Assembly: GCA_025331445.1 (NCBI GenBank) | Contig: JAIWNE010000022.1 | Location: 62,001 to 126,000 of the forward strand | From: Blakeslea trispora | Lineage: Eukaryota; Mucoromycota; Mucoromycetes; Mucorales; Choanephoraceae | Length of the DNA stretch: 64,000 nucleotides | Direction: 5' to 3' | Part shown: positions 24,489-35,507 of the stretch, piece after piece | How the letters are laid out: each line of letters starts with the position of its first letter | How positions within the stretch are numbered: the first letter of the stretch is position 1 | Notes under the pieces: generated by a model | What the model was told of the DNA's origin: nothing | Databases searched by the model: none | What the model saw: the letters and a program-made list of their open reading frames with translations, nothing else | Translations under genes and position numbers: made by a program

Positions 24489-24652
24489 TTTATTAAAAAC
24501 AAGATGATGATGTTTTTTAAAAAAAAAGAGAAAGGAGAAAACTCTAAGCTTAAAAAAAAGGTCGCTGTCAAAAAATTAATTTTTTTTTTTTTGTGCTTGA
24601 ACTGTAGACTGTACACGCGCATGCACTACCAAAACGATGGCTGGCCTCCAAA

Positions 24653-26500
24653 TTAAACATCAATTTCAAAGTTAGTGATTTGTGGCAAATAAGCACACGC
24701 ACTAAGCTCAAGCATATGAACATCATCAAACACATTCTTGCCATCATATCCACCCAGAACATATAATCTAGAGTCATAAAGGACGGTTGTGTGGTATCCT
24801 CGAGGATTAGGTGGGCTACCATAGATCTTTCTGACTTCCCAGCTCATTGTAACTAGTAAGAGAAATGAGTACGAAACAAGAGCTGCATAGATGCTAGGTT
24901 ACTTACCGAGATTGAATAGCAGAACTTCTTGAGAGTATCGCTTGCCATCATGGCCTCCAATCACAAACACATATGAGCCTACTTGGGTCGATGTATGAGC
25001 CAGTCTGCGGATCTTACGGTCAAGATCTATCTGAATCCATCGCTGGTTCTCTATATCCAAGACAAAGATATCATCAAAACAATCATGCCCATCGCTGCCT
25101 CCAAAAACAACCAGCTTATCCTTGACGAGGTTGCTTGTATGATACCCACGAGCAGGCGGTGGTAAACCAGAGGTAGTCATTTTCTCCCAAGCTAAGGTAT
25201 CACTGTTGGGATCGGAAACATCCAAGAGATAAACATCGTCTAAAGCACGAGCACCATCACCACCACCAATGACAATGATCTTGTCGTTCCAAAGACAGGT
25301 TGTGTGAGCTCTTCTTTTGGAGGGACGAGAGTGAAGATCGATGTTGGGCTTGGACCATACCATTGTATCAATATTCAGAATATAGACGTCTTGGAAATAG
25401 TCAGGGCCATTGCCTCCACCAAAGATATAGAGTTGATGCGATTTCTTGCCGGATCCCAAATCACGCTCAACTACTGTGCAAGAATGGGCTCGACAAGGAG
25501 GTGGTATATATTGATTGTCTGTACGTGGTTTAGTCCATGTCATTGTGTCTATTAAGAAACAAAGTTTTAGTGATACAAAATGAGTAAGGCTAAAAAAATG
25601 GGGAAGAGGATAAAAGGGATACCTGCCCATATCAAGAACATAGAGTGAATTAAAACAAATGGAAGTATCGCATCCACCAAAAACATATAACTTCTCTCCA
25701 ATTAAATTAGCTGTATGAGCTCGAAGAGGTCTGGAGGGACCACGACCATAGGTCAATAGACGAGACCAATACATGCCTGCAGCAGGAGCATTGGAAGATA
25801 TGTTGTTTGTTGTACTAATTTCAATGGCGGCAGCCAAATGATCAGGTGTGCGAACACTTTGGTATGAGGATCTTGGTTTGCTATGGTGTTGCTGCTGTGT
25901 TTGACGAGGCTTTGAAGAGGAGGAGGAATGATGAGATGATGCTGGCGTGGATTGTCGATGCTTTGTAGAGCGAGATACATGAGGCTCTATTCTTGTAGAA
26001 TGATAAAAAGATTCGTCTTCATTTTGTGAGTGGGTCGAATCATAGGCTAAAATAGCAAAGAAAATCGATCTAAATAAAATATAGCTCTCACTTTTTGACC
26101 CAATCAGACTTACTTGAAGTAGGTGACACAAAGTTTGATTCATTGGATCGAAGGTTACTATAAGCAGATTTAGGCAAATGTATATTTTGACCATTCAAAT
26201 CTCGAGAATATTCGTTGCTATTGTTGGAGAAAGAGCTTGACTGGGAACTAGTGCCACGATCGCTGCTTCCTCTGCTATACATCTCGGGAGGAAGCGTAGG
26301 TGATTCTGGCCTTTCATAGATTGTATAATAAAGAAAATGAAAGAGGAGGCAAGTTTAAATGGGGTTTGCATGGTTTATTGATTTTAATTCAAATTTTTCT
26401 TTTACTTTTGATCTGCATTGTTGGACACATTTCGATTCTTTGAAAATGATTTTGAAGAAATCTCCTGAAAGGACTTTTGCGAGCGAGAGCGAGAAAACAT
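24653..26500 (-). CDS. kelch-repeat beta-propeller protein
   Basis: Five exons (minus): 26500-26406, 26310-26114, 26046-25627, 25548-24907, 24852-24653; 517 aa. An N-terminal ~170 residues rich in Ser, His and Gln precede about six kelch repeats (signatures RAHTANLIGEKLYVFGG, RAHTTCLWNDKIIVIGG, RGYHTSNLVKDKLVVFGG, RGYHTTVLYDSRLYVLGG), which form a protein-interaction propeller. No BTB, RING or transmembrane region is seen, so the partner is unknown. Intron 3 (25549-25626) appears to use a GC donor: splicing there gives the expected ...VLDMDTMTWTKP, whereas the nearby GT breaks the frame. The first exon (MFSRSRSQKS) is inferred from phase and splice sites. Fungal relatives include Tea1/Ral2-type kelch proteins, but orthology is unclear. 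Confidence 0.85.
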
Positions 26501-26617
26501 AATGAAAGGTAATAAATAACAAAAAAGAAAAGAGATGTAGAGAATATAAAAATGGCGGAGAAAGTATAAAGCAATTTCAACAAGGTGGTACAATGATTTA
26601 AAAAAAGAGAACGTGCA

Positions 26618-27263
26618 TTATGCTATCCAACTGTAATGATGTTCTGCAAAATCTTGGTCGTTCAATTGTATGTTTTCGGTCATATTTAAGGCGTTACTAA
26701 TAGCGACAGCCAATAAATGCCGACACTATGGAAAAAAAAAGAGGTCATTCAAAAAGATTTTTTTTTAAAAAAAAAAAAGAGTAAAAAACCAACCATAACT
26801 AAATTGCTTTCGATAATGACACCCTTCAAAAAAATCTCACAGGAGCAGTAATTAGGAAACAAGAGACAAGTATGTGTGTCTTCCTCAACTTCTTCAGATT
26901 CCTCTCTGTGTTCAGGGCGTAAGCACAGATCTGATACTCTAAACATGACGCGTCCTGAATCACTTCGAACCTTGGCAACTATAGAATAGCCGTTCTCTCT
27001 TTTCTTAAAAAAAAATAGCCATGATTCATCTTGTGGCTTACCAGACTTGCTCTCAGAGATATGAAGTGCCTCAAACAATGTGTCACGAAAAACTGCATGA
27101 AGAGCCAAAGTGATTTCTTGACTTACTATTTAAGAGAGACAAGTTATTTTGTTTATCTAAAGAAAAAAAGGGTGTGATTTTCTCTTTTGATGTTACGTTC
27201 TTTTGATTCAGTAATCTGTCTAAGGACTTTATTGACAATTGCCTTTGAAGAATGATTCGACAT
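26618..27263 (-). CDS. SWS1: SWIM zinc-finger protein, SWS1/ZSWIM7-like
   Basis: Three exons (minus): 27263-27197, 27125-26794, 26725-26618; 168 aa. The SWIM motif CxC...CxH is intact but split by intron 2: YCSCEIFLKG in exon 2 and CRHLLAVAISNAL at the start of exon 3. The short length, the position of the finger near the C-terminus and the FPNYCSC/HLLA context match ZSWIM7/Sws1, the zinc-finger part of the Shu complex that promotes Rad51 loading in homologous recombination. The first exon (MSNHSSKAIVNKV) is supported by phase and an N-terminal helix. It is divergent from the MEAK7-like gene, with 163 bp between starts. Confidence 0.85.
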
Positions 27264-27426
27264 GATAAACCAAAGTAAAAAGTTGTGACAAAAAAAAACT
27301 CCTCTATCTTCGTTACAAACAGTCACTGTTTGCATTTAGTTTCATCATCATGCGTAACGAAGTATATCATTTTTTCCCTTTCTCTCTCTCTTATTTCTTC
27401 GATATTTTACCTTCAAACAGATAAAA

Positions 27427-28926
27427 ATGGGTAACGGACATAGTCAAGATAGTCAACGAAAAAATTTATGGTCTCCGGAAGAGCAAGAGAGATTAGAAAA
27501 ACGTTTCAGCTCAACTGATTCCTTTGTTTTGCCCGAATATTTTCCAAAAGAGCTATTGCAACTTTTGGAAACATTCTTCCAAAAGGAGGATCGCACTTTT
27601 GAATCAGCATATCAAATTGTAAAGCAAAAGCAGATCTCATCTATCTATCATTTTTTTATGCATGGTGTCAAACAACAACAAATTTCACTTGAAACACTCG
27701 TTACTTGGATCGTTCAAGCAGGTATTCCACTCTGGTTTGAAAATGGCAGCGGCTACGCATGGCAGTCTGATAGCAAAGACGAGAGCCAGGCAAAAGCATT
27801 GGTTACCTATATACTGATGCACGCAGATGAGCGAGAGCGACAGCAGAAAGTATCCATGGCTTGGTTAGACGAAGACAATGAACAAGAGCAGAAAGAAGAA
27901 GAAAAATGGCAAACAAAAGTGAAAACATCGCCTTCTGAAATAACCGAAGCTGAGTTTTTGCATTGGATAGAAAAAGCACCGGGATTACGAGGCTTATTTC
28001 AATTGTCTATCGAACGATATTTATTTGACACATTACTCAACAATAACAACAACAAACATGAAGACCGTCTACACCACTTGATTTCGCCTAAACTTCAAAA
28101 ACATGACAAAGAAACAAGACGCTTGTTTGATAATCGATTTTCAAGCATTATGAATCCTTATGATTACTTTATGCTCTCACTGCATTTGCCTCCTGATGCT
28201 CTTAGTTGGTCAGAATACGAAAAGAACACACGCAAGACCGATCGTGATTTAGAGCACACATTACTTTATTCTTCTAGAAGAGATGGTACGAGTTGGCAGA
28301 TGTTTGCAAACCGATTGGTAGGACAAGGCGCCACACTAGTGGTCATCAAAGCCAAAAAGGATGGGTTTGTATTTGGTGGCTATGCGGATGAAGCTTGGGC
28401 AAACTGCAATACAGATTGGTATGGTAACTCGTCCAATTACTTGTTTCGATTGGCTCCAGACTATGGTGCCTGGCGTGCAGGAAGTAATAACAGTCATTAT
28501 CAGTATCTCTGTTGGGGGAAGAAGAGCTTGCCCAATGGGCTTGGTATGGGCGGTCAATTTGATTATGCGGGTCTCTGGCTTGAATCCGATTTTCTACATG
28601 GCCACTCAAGGGCAGGACCATTATGTACAACTTTTGGAAGTCCACAATTATCGTCTGATCAAAATTTCTTGATAGATGAAGTTGAAGGTAAATTTAGATC
28701 TGGACGATCCTAAATAAAGATACCCTATTAATGCATTTTTTTTTGAAAAATAGTTTGGCTTGTCAGACCACTCTTAAGAAATGAAGATGAGGACACTCAC
28801 CAAGGAAAAGGCGTTTTAGGAAATGCTGAAGATATGGAATTCATGGAGATGGCAGGCAAGAAAATGTATTCAAAGGATTTGGGACCAAACAAACCAGAAG
28901 ATGATGATGATGAAAGTTCATCCTAA
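27427..28926 (+). CDS. TLDc-domain protein, MEAK7-like
   Basis: Two exons: 27427-28687 and 28754-28926; 477 aa. The N-terminus MGNGHS fits N-myristoylation, as in mammalian MEAK7 (TLDC1), which sits on lysosomes and supports an alternative mTOR signal. Residues ~1-240 are helical and EF-hand-like in organisation, without clear calcium loops. The TLDc domain occupies residues ~265-440 (LLYSSRRDGTSWQMFANRL, FVFGGYADEAW, NYLFRLAP, GMGGQFDYAGLWL, and VEVWLV joined across the intron). The C-terminus is acidic. TLDc proteins can regulate the V-ATPase. Start choice: first ATG after a T-rich leader, with a good myristoyl context. Confidence 0.88.
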
Positions 28927-29135
28927 ATCCAAATTATTTTAAGCCCTATTTTCTTGTGTAAATAAACCTATTTTTACTTTACATTTTCATGGTCTGACTT
29001 TTTTTTATTTCATTCCTTTCTTTCTTTTGAAATATATAACTTGAGCTGTTTTCATCTTTATTCCTTTTTTCCCTCTCCTTCTTTTTTGAATATATTTTAT
29101 TTCATTTTATTTCGCAAATTCGAATTTAGTACAAC

Positions 29136-30281
29136 ATGTCTACACAATTAGATTACATCACTGTTTACGGAGACTCATATTCTGGTAATAAACAGTTCTT
29201 ATGGCTTTTGGAGAAAAACACATTTTAATTGAATACATACATATATCTTGCTAGATATTCAATTAGCCACAAAAAGATCCAATGGCCCTATTTGGAGTGA
29301 ACAACTAGCAAGAGGATGGGATACCCAGCTCGTCTCCAAGGCAACACCCGGTGCCACTTTTTGCTTCAACACTAAACCCAATGGAAGCTGGCTTCAAAAA
29401 CAAGTGCATGAAGACATCTCTCTCAACAACCAAGACAAATCTACTGTACAAATCATCTTTCTTGGTGTGACAGATTTGTTAGAAACAAAAGGACAAGGTA
29501 TGTCTACAAATTTGATCATCTCAATGCATATGCTTACACCGAAATTTAGCCACACCACATATAAAAGAATGGATTCAATGTATAGAAGAACAAATTGTAA
29601 GTTCCAAAGAAAAGCAAAAACAGGGCAAATCTATTCATACTCTACTTTAAGAAATTCCTGTATTCAGTAAATCCTAAATCTCGAATTGTTATCATGGGTG
29701 TGCCAGCGTTAGAATTCTCGCCTTATGCTATGACACACAAATCCACTACACCCTATTTAAAACAAAACATCATTGAATTTAATGTGGCGTTAGAAGAACA
29801 AATTTTGGATTGGCGGGCAGAGTTATCAGAGCAAATTGAGTTTTTCGATACTTATCTTGCCTTCAGCGATGTCTTGGGTGATCCTTCTGTTCTCAGTATA
29901 GATGATGTAGAGAATGCCTATTGGGAGAAATGTCAAGGACAATGTGTTGATCCTATGAATAGCTATCTATGGTGGGATAACATACATGTTACTGGTGCAG
30001 GCCACAAGGCTATCTCAAACACAATTCAATCCAAACAATTCTTCAATCTACAGCCAACATCAAACGAACAAACAGATTCTTCCATGAATGAGATGGTGCC
30101 AGTCATACCACAAAAATACGTCAGATGCGTCTCATGGTTCATGTTAGGGGCTATCCTAATGATGATACTGTATATGTTTAGACACAACAGAGTGGTAGTT
30201 TCCCTAAAGAAGAAAATCCAAACTAAAGCTGCTATCATGTATTCATCAAGTCGAAATACACATGAATATACGCTTGTTTAA
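29136..30281 (+). CDS. membrane-anchored SGNH/GDSL hydrolase
   Basis: Four exons: 29136-29184, 29255-29497, 29550-29596, 29652-30281; 322 aa. Block I is VYGDSYS (nucleophile Ser of the GDS motif). Block III is GVTDLL, in which the usual Asn of GxND is replaced by Thr. Block V is WDNIHVTGAGH (catalytic Asp and His). It resembles fungal CE16-type acetylesterases. There is no N-terminal signal peptide. A hydrophobic segment (SWFMLGAILMMILYMF) near residue 285 is followed by a basic tail, suggesting a C-terminal tail anchor. The third intron acceptor (TTTAAG at 29651) was chosen by frame and gives KFLYSVNPKSRIVIMG. The substrate is unknown. Confidence 0.82.
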
Positions 30282-30603
30282 ATTTCATTCAAACAATAAA
30301 AGCTTGTGCTTGATTATTTCAATAGTGTACGACCTTCAGAAGTATAAGAAACAACGTTTGCTCGATTGGACGTGAGGCGTACATGCTGATCTTTATGTGA
30401 TACAACAGCACTTTTTTTTTTGTCTTCTCTCACTCTTATCTAGTTTTACTGCAGACACTCAATTAACGCGTGGTCTTGGTCTCACTTGATTCGTTTTCTT
30501 TTTCCTTTTTGTTCTCTCTTTATATATATTTAAGCTTTTTTTTTTGCCTCTCTTACAGTCATTTCCTTTATTTTTTATTTATTTATTTACAGGTCAATTA
30601 AAA
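30282..30603 (+). promoter_or_regulatory. promoter and probable 5' leader of the two-TM protein gene
   Basis: 322 bp. T-rich, with TATATATATTTAAG at ~30521-30534 and a pyrimidine tract ending in TTTACAG at ~30592. It looks like the acceptor of a 5'-UTR intron just before the ATG at 30604. The donor was not identified. Confidence 0.4.
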
Positions 30604-31653
30604 ATGGACCCCTCATTCAATCCTTCAAAACAAAGCAACAGCCATAAACAGAGCAATTTATCAGAGACAACAGTTCATAGCAATTCAGAAGAGATGGCAC
30701 CTCTCCATAGCACACCTTCCTATTCTTCTTCTTCAGTTAAGGTATCATCTCCATTATCAAAACCACCATGGAATTTTCAAGACGAAGAAGACCAAAGTCA
30801 TTGGATTCACCGTCGATGGTCCACTCTTTCCAATGCATCTGTTCTACAGCGACAGCGAAAAAAACTAACAAATTCACAGTTATGGCTTCGTCGACAAAAA
30901 CGCAAGACATTTCCACCTGCTCTTGAAGCATATGATAGAAAAAAGACAGAATCTGAAATAACAGGATTCTTTTATCAACAACCTCCCAATGAAATCTCTG
31001 ATTCTCACCCTAGTGTTTCTTCATCATCTGTATCAAAGAAATTAGGACGACTACTAAAGAAGAAGGGCAAACAGCCTTACAGACAGAAGAAGAAGCCAGG
31101 TCTAACGATAGATACCAGCTTTACAGACTTAAACCTTAGTACCCTTGAGCTATCTGAACTACCGCCAACCATCTCGAGCGATTCTACTGTATCAACACCA
31201 ATACCTGTCAATTTCCCAACACCTCCAGATCGCTTTTCTGCTCATTTTATAGATTTGAATGGCCATGTAGGTCGAGTAGAATACAGTCGATCAGGCCAGT
31301 CGTCCAGTTGGCTCAAGGACTTATTTCGATATGGTCCATGTCCATACGAAGCTAGCTTCCTGCCTATGCAGCGATTGACGCAAGAGGAGTTTGAGAGGTA
31401 TAGCAAGATGTTGTCGTTTGATACAATCTTATTTTTGTTTGGGTTTCTTTTGTTTCCTCTTTGGTGGATAGGATTTGGCCTGTTTCTGTATCGAAAACAT
31501 AAAGGTCAAGATGGTAGTATTCAATTTGCAGCGTATCATGAACTCTATTCGGTTAGAACAATAGGGTTTTTGAATGGTGCCTTTAGTCTTTTCAGTATCA
31601 TTTTGGCAGTTGTAACCATTGTCCTGATGGCATGGTTGCTCAAAGACTGGTGA
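30604..31653 (+). CDS. unknown protein with two C-terminal membrane segments
   Basis: Single coding exon, 349 aa. Residues 1-240 are hydrophilic and rich in Ser, Lys and Pro (probably disordered, with a basic stretch KKLGRLLKKKGKQPYRQKKK). Residues ~245-275 form a short folded-looking segment ending WLKDLFRYGPCPYEASFLP. Then come two hydrophobic helices, about 293-315 (ILFLFGFLLFPLWWIGFGLF) and 326-347. The layout suggests a cytosolic tail anchored in the ER or plasma membrane. I recognise no family. The frame is open upstream to 30544, but the ATG at 30604 follows a likely UTR splice acceptor and is the first ATG. Confidence 0.75.
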   Translation: MDPSFNPSKQSNSHKQSNLSETTVHSNSEEMAPLHSTPSYSSSSVKVSSPLSKPPWNFQDEEDQSHWIHRRWSTLSNASVLQRQRKKLTNSQLWLRRQKRKTFPPALEAYDRKKTESEITGFFYQQPPNEISDSHPSVSSSSVSKKLGRLLKKKGKQPYRQKKKPGLTIDTSFTDLNLSTLELSELPPTISSDSTVSTPIPVNFPTPPDRFSAHFIDLNGHVGRVEYSRSGQSSSWLKDLFRYGPCPYEASFLPMQRLTQEEFERYSKMLSFDTILFLFGFLLFPLWWIGFGLFLYRKHKGQDGSIQFAAYHELYSVRTIGFLNGAFSLFSIILAVVTIVLMAWLLKDW

Positions 31654-32000
31654 TACAATTTTGATCGATTTTGTGTTTGCTGATCAATTTTTTTTTTTTT
31701 TAGAATATTATTTAATAAATTATTTAGAGTGATAATTAATCGTGCTAGAGCTATATCCCAAATGATTCGTCTCGAGTTTGACAATGATCGATAACCATTC
31801 AACTCTGTTTCTTTTAGAACAGCTATCAATTACGGCTAAATTTCGGGGTGAAATATTTGGGATGTATTTCTATTTGCTGATTTTCTGAATACTCATTTTG
31901 AGGAGGAATTTGGACAGCTATCAAATTTAAGCGCAGTTCTTGAAATGAAGAAAAAAATTCTTTCACTTGTCCTTTTTTTTTCTCTCTCTTTATTAAAAAT
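31654..32000. other. intergenic region
   Basis: 347 bp between the two-TM protein and mtSSB genes. It has a T11 tract near 31690, followed by AATAAATT, and a T/C-rich promoter (31972-31990) before the mtSSB start. No coding signal. Confidence 0.5.
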
Positions 32001-32781
32001 ATGTCAACTTTCTTACGTCCTATCAGCCACAACCTCAAGCAAGTCAGAGTAAGTAAGGGAATCAATGCAATGAAGGAGGAAAAGAAGAGAAGAGCTAATA
32101 AGCCAAATTGTGTACTCATTTGCTAACATTGTTCCTTTTCGTTTTGCTTGAAGGCTTTCTCTGCCTCTACAACTCGCTCTAATCGTAAGTCGCGTTACTT
32201 TTCTTTTTACGAGCATAAAGCAGCCTTAGTCTGACACTCTTTTTCTTTCTCTAGTCAACAAAGTTCAACTGATCGGTCGTTTGGGAACTGATCCTTCTTA
32301 CTATGAAACTGGCGAAAACCGTCGTGTTGCCAACTATACTGTTGCCACTTCCGAAGTTAGAACCGACAAAGAAGGTAGATTGTCGCCAATCAACATAAGC
32401 ATCTTTTTGTTGACAAGTATATCTATCCATCAATTTAGGTAACCTAGTCAAGAACACACAATGGCATCGAATCACCTATTGGCAACCTGCCGAATGGTTT
32501 TCCAAGTTCAAAAAGGGGTAAAATTTTTATCTATACATGTATATTTCGGAATCACTTACATCCCCTCTTTTTTATCTCAGTGATCAAGTTTACGTTGAAG
32601 GTAAACTTCGTTATAGCGATTACACCGATAAGGAAGGTATTGCTAGAACAAAGGCTGAAATCCATCAAAGTAAGTAGTTTTATTTCGTTAAATGAGAGAA
32701 CATAGAATTGAGTTGTTTTCATTAGCTTCTATCAAATTGTTGAGCTTACCTCGCAACAACCAACAAGAAGAAGAAGAGTAA
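32001..32781 (+). CDS. RIM1: mitochondrial single-stranded DNA-binding protein
   Basis: Six exons: 32001-32048, 32154-32184, 32255-32374, 32439-32517, 32581-32669, 32726-32781; 140 aa. Residues 1-27 are a basic, Ser/Arg-rich mitochondrial presequence (MSTFLRPISHNLKQVRAFSA). The OB-fold SSB domain follows: NKVQLIGRLGTDP, VANYTVATSE, WHRITYWQPAEWFSKFKKGDQVYVEGKLRY, and IKLLSLP. It binds ssDNA as a tetramer during mtDNA replication. There is no acidic protein-binding tail as in bacterial SSB, only a short Glu run, as expected for the mitochondrial form. All junctions fall inside conserved SSB motifs, so the model is secure. Confidence 0.94.
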
Positions 32782-34498
32782 ACGCATCTGTTTTCTGCGT
32801 AGAGTTATGCATCATTTTCTTTTTTTTTTTACGCGAATAAAATCATCTTGGCATGATCTGTATTATATCAAGAACAAGTGATTTTGAATCTGTGCTGTTC
32901 ATCTCATCAACTAGAGGCTGTGTATGCGTATGAGTATTTCGAAATAGAGATGGTTTTTGCGGTTATTTTGTAGCAAGCAGAGTATTATGTCGTTGCTTTG
33001 AGAATGGCCGAAACAGCTGTATGATCAAATGCTATTGAATTGGTTGGTTTGATTAAACAGAAATCAAGATAGATAGTCTTTTTCTCTGTAGAAGAAAAAG
33101 ACATCAGATTGCCATTTGTTCTGTTGTCCTTCAAGAAATGATCTTGTAACAGTACACAGAATACACGTTTTATATGTTTTTAAATACCAAGTATTGTGCT
33201 TTTTTTTTTTTTTTTTACAAGATGAATTTCGCACGGGCTGCATCTTGGCTTTTACAAAGACTTCAGCTAATTAATAAAGACTCGAACATCTCTTGAAAGA
33301 AAAACTATTTACTTTTTCTTTGGGTTCCAACAGGCCCCCAGCTAAAAGTACACATATACCATCTTACAGGGAGTACTTAAAACGAAATAGCAATACACAA
33401 AGCTTGCATGGCATTTCATTTTGTGCTTTAATTATTCCCTCTCAATTATAAAAAACAGCACAAGTTTAAAAGGAAAGGAACATTTAGTCATTTTAAAACT
33501 CTCCTTTTGTTACATCTTGGTATCACTCAAGAATCTTGTAATAGAGTTTGGCTAATACATTACATAGGTTTTAGACTAGACAATGAAATTATTGTGGTTT
33601 GGTGTTGACTGGGCATGGAATTAGCATAAGGGCCACATTAAGAAGTTATATCGAGATTTAGAGTTTGGTGTTTGAAGCAAGTAATGTGCCAAGAATTGCA
33701 AATACAAGAGACAAAAGGTTCAACTATCTCTTGCGATACCCAAAGCAAAACTTGGGAGACTTTCTTTCTACAAGAAGATCTTAAAACTTTGCAGCCGTTG
33801 TGCTGACAAAAGAAAAGAGTAAATGCGACACAAACATTTTAGAGGAAGATGGATTTGAAGATAAGAATAATGATAAATGATAAGCATCAGTTTATTTTTT
33901 TTTGGTTTGATAAAAGTTGAGGTACAAAAGTATGTAATTGATTTCTGTTATGGGAGTAATGCTATCTATCAACCAGTTTTTGTAAGCCACAAAGTATATT
34001 TGAATGAACATTTAGCCTTGAATTGCAAAATACTAATATTTAGCGAGCCTCGGTACTCATCATTTGCAGGGTTTATTTGCAAATTAAATGTAAAGTAGTC
34101 TTTGACAGTCGATCTCATAAAGATTGTTTCATCCGGGTGTAGGTATTTTCTTCCCTTCTTTTTCAAATCTCTCTAAAGCACTGTCTATCTATTCTCTGAC
34201 TCAAGATTGCAAGTATGTTTGAACAAAAAACTTTTCTTAAAATCTTTACAGTTGCGCAAATGATTTTTGCTCTTTGTTCATGCAACTTAAACTTCTACGC
34301 GAAATTCATTTCTTTCGGTGTAAATCCATTTCCGGAAATGATGTATACAAAAAGAAAATCTGTGTTACTGTAGCACAAGTAACCTTAAAAAAAGTTTCGA
34401 CTACTACAGCCAATGTTATAAACTAAAAAAGAACATCAGATTATTTTTTTTTATTGTAGTTTATTAGAGAGAAAAGAAGATGGAATTAAATTGGCATT
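32782..34498. other. 1.7-kb region without recognisable genes
   Basis: AT-rich DNA with a T15 tract near 33200 and AATAAAA shortly after mtSSB (~32838). Only short ORFs of low complexity. It lies between the 3' ends of two convergent genes, so no promoter is expected, and its length is unexplained. Confidence 0.55.
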
Positions 34499-35507
34499 TT
34501 AACCAAGAAGAGGAGCGTTTTCAGAACCAGAGTCACGACCTACAAGTCTAAAGACATAAGGACGAGCAGGATAGATAAGGGTGATGATGGCACCAGCCAA
34601 AGCAGACCAGTGGATCCAAGCATCGTGTTGGTTAGTGAAGACGGCCAAGAGACCGAGACCAATGACCATAGCACCAGTCACATCACCCTTCTTCTTCTTG
34701 TATTCGACGTAGCTAATAGCAGTGAAAGTCAACATGACAATAGCAAGGATGACCAAGATACGGATGAGAGTGGTAGGACCATGCTTCTTAACAGAGGTGA
34801 AGGCTTGGAAGAAGTTGACTACAACAGAGAATACAATCCAACCGTGCCACAAGGAGAAAGGAGCATGAACAAAGAGCTTGTCCCACCAGCTGTTGGTAGG
34901 GTATTCCTTTTCAAGTCTGTCTATAAGAAGAGAGATAAGTCACTATGGAATTTATCAAAAAAAAAAAACAAAAAAGATGATGGCTTACAAAAGACAAAAG
35001 AGACAGAAGTGGCAGTCAAGAGAGCAAAGATGAAACCGATGATATAGTGACCTTGTCTCTGTTACAAAGATATACAAATAAATACTGATGCCAAAAAAAA
35101 AGAGACTTTCGAAATAAGACTTACCAAGAGAGTCAACCAAGCAGCATTCAACAAGACAGAGATAACAAAGTGCCATCCAACACCATGAATAGCAGCTTCA
35201 TGAGCAGGTTCAAACCATTGATAGATAACAAAACCACCAAGAAGGATGTGGATAAGAGTCCAGACATATTCAATCCAATAAGCTAATCAAATCAAAGCCA
35301 AGAAAATTGTTAAATCATCGTTTGAGTTTATATAACAAAAAAGGAGGGAGAGAGAGAAAAGAACTTACAAGGTGTCATATAGGTTGCACCTTCGAGGATT
35401 ACTTCTTCATTAGGAGCAGGACCAACAAGGTTATAAACAGTAGCAGAGAGGAAGAAGAGGTAAACCACAACGTTGGCAACCTTTTGAGCAATATGAATAT
35501 TGGACAT
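34499..35507 (-). CDS. multi-pass membrane protein, possibly TspO/MBR-related
   Basis: Four exons (minus): 35507-35369, 35282-35125, 35058-34989, 34920-34499; 262 aa. About seven hydrophobic helices cover most of the chain (VVVYLFFLSATVYNLV; VWTLIHILLGGFVIYQWF; FVISVLLNAAWLTLL; IIGFIFALLTATSVSFVF; WHGWIVFSVVVNFFQAF; IRILVILAIVMLTFTAI; WSALAGAIITLIY). The tryptophan-rich motif SYWIEYVWTLIHILLGGF recalls the P..W.F..iWtliYlllg.. pattern of TspO/MBR-like tryptophan-rich sensory proteins, but I cannot confirm membership. The C-terminus SGSENAPLLG has a dileucine-like end that could direct sorting to vacuole or lysosome (inference). The gene structure is well supported; function is unknown. Confidence 0.82.
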
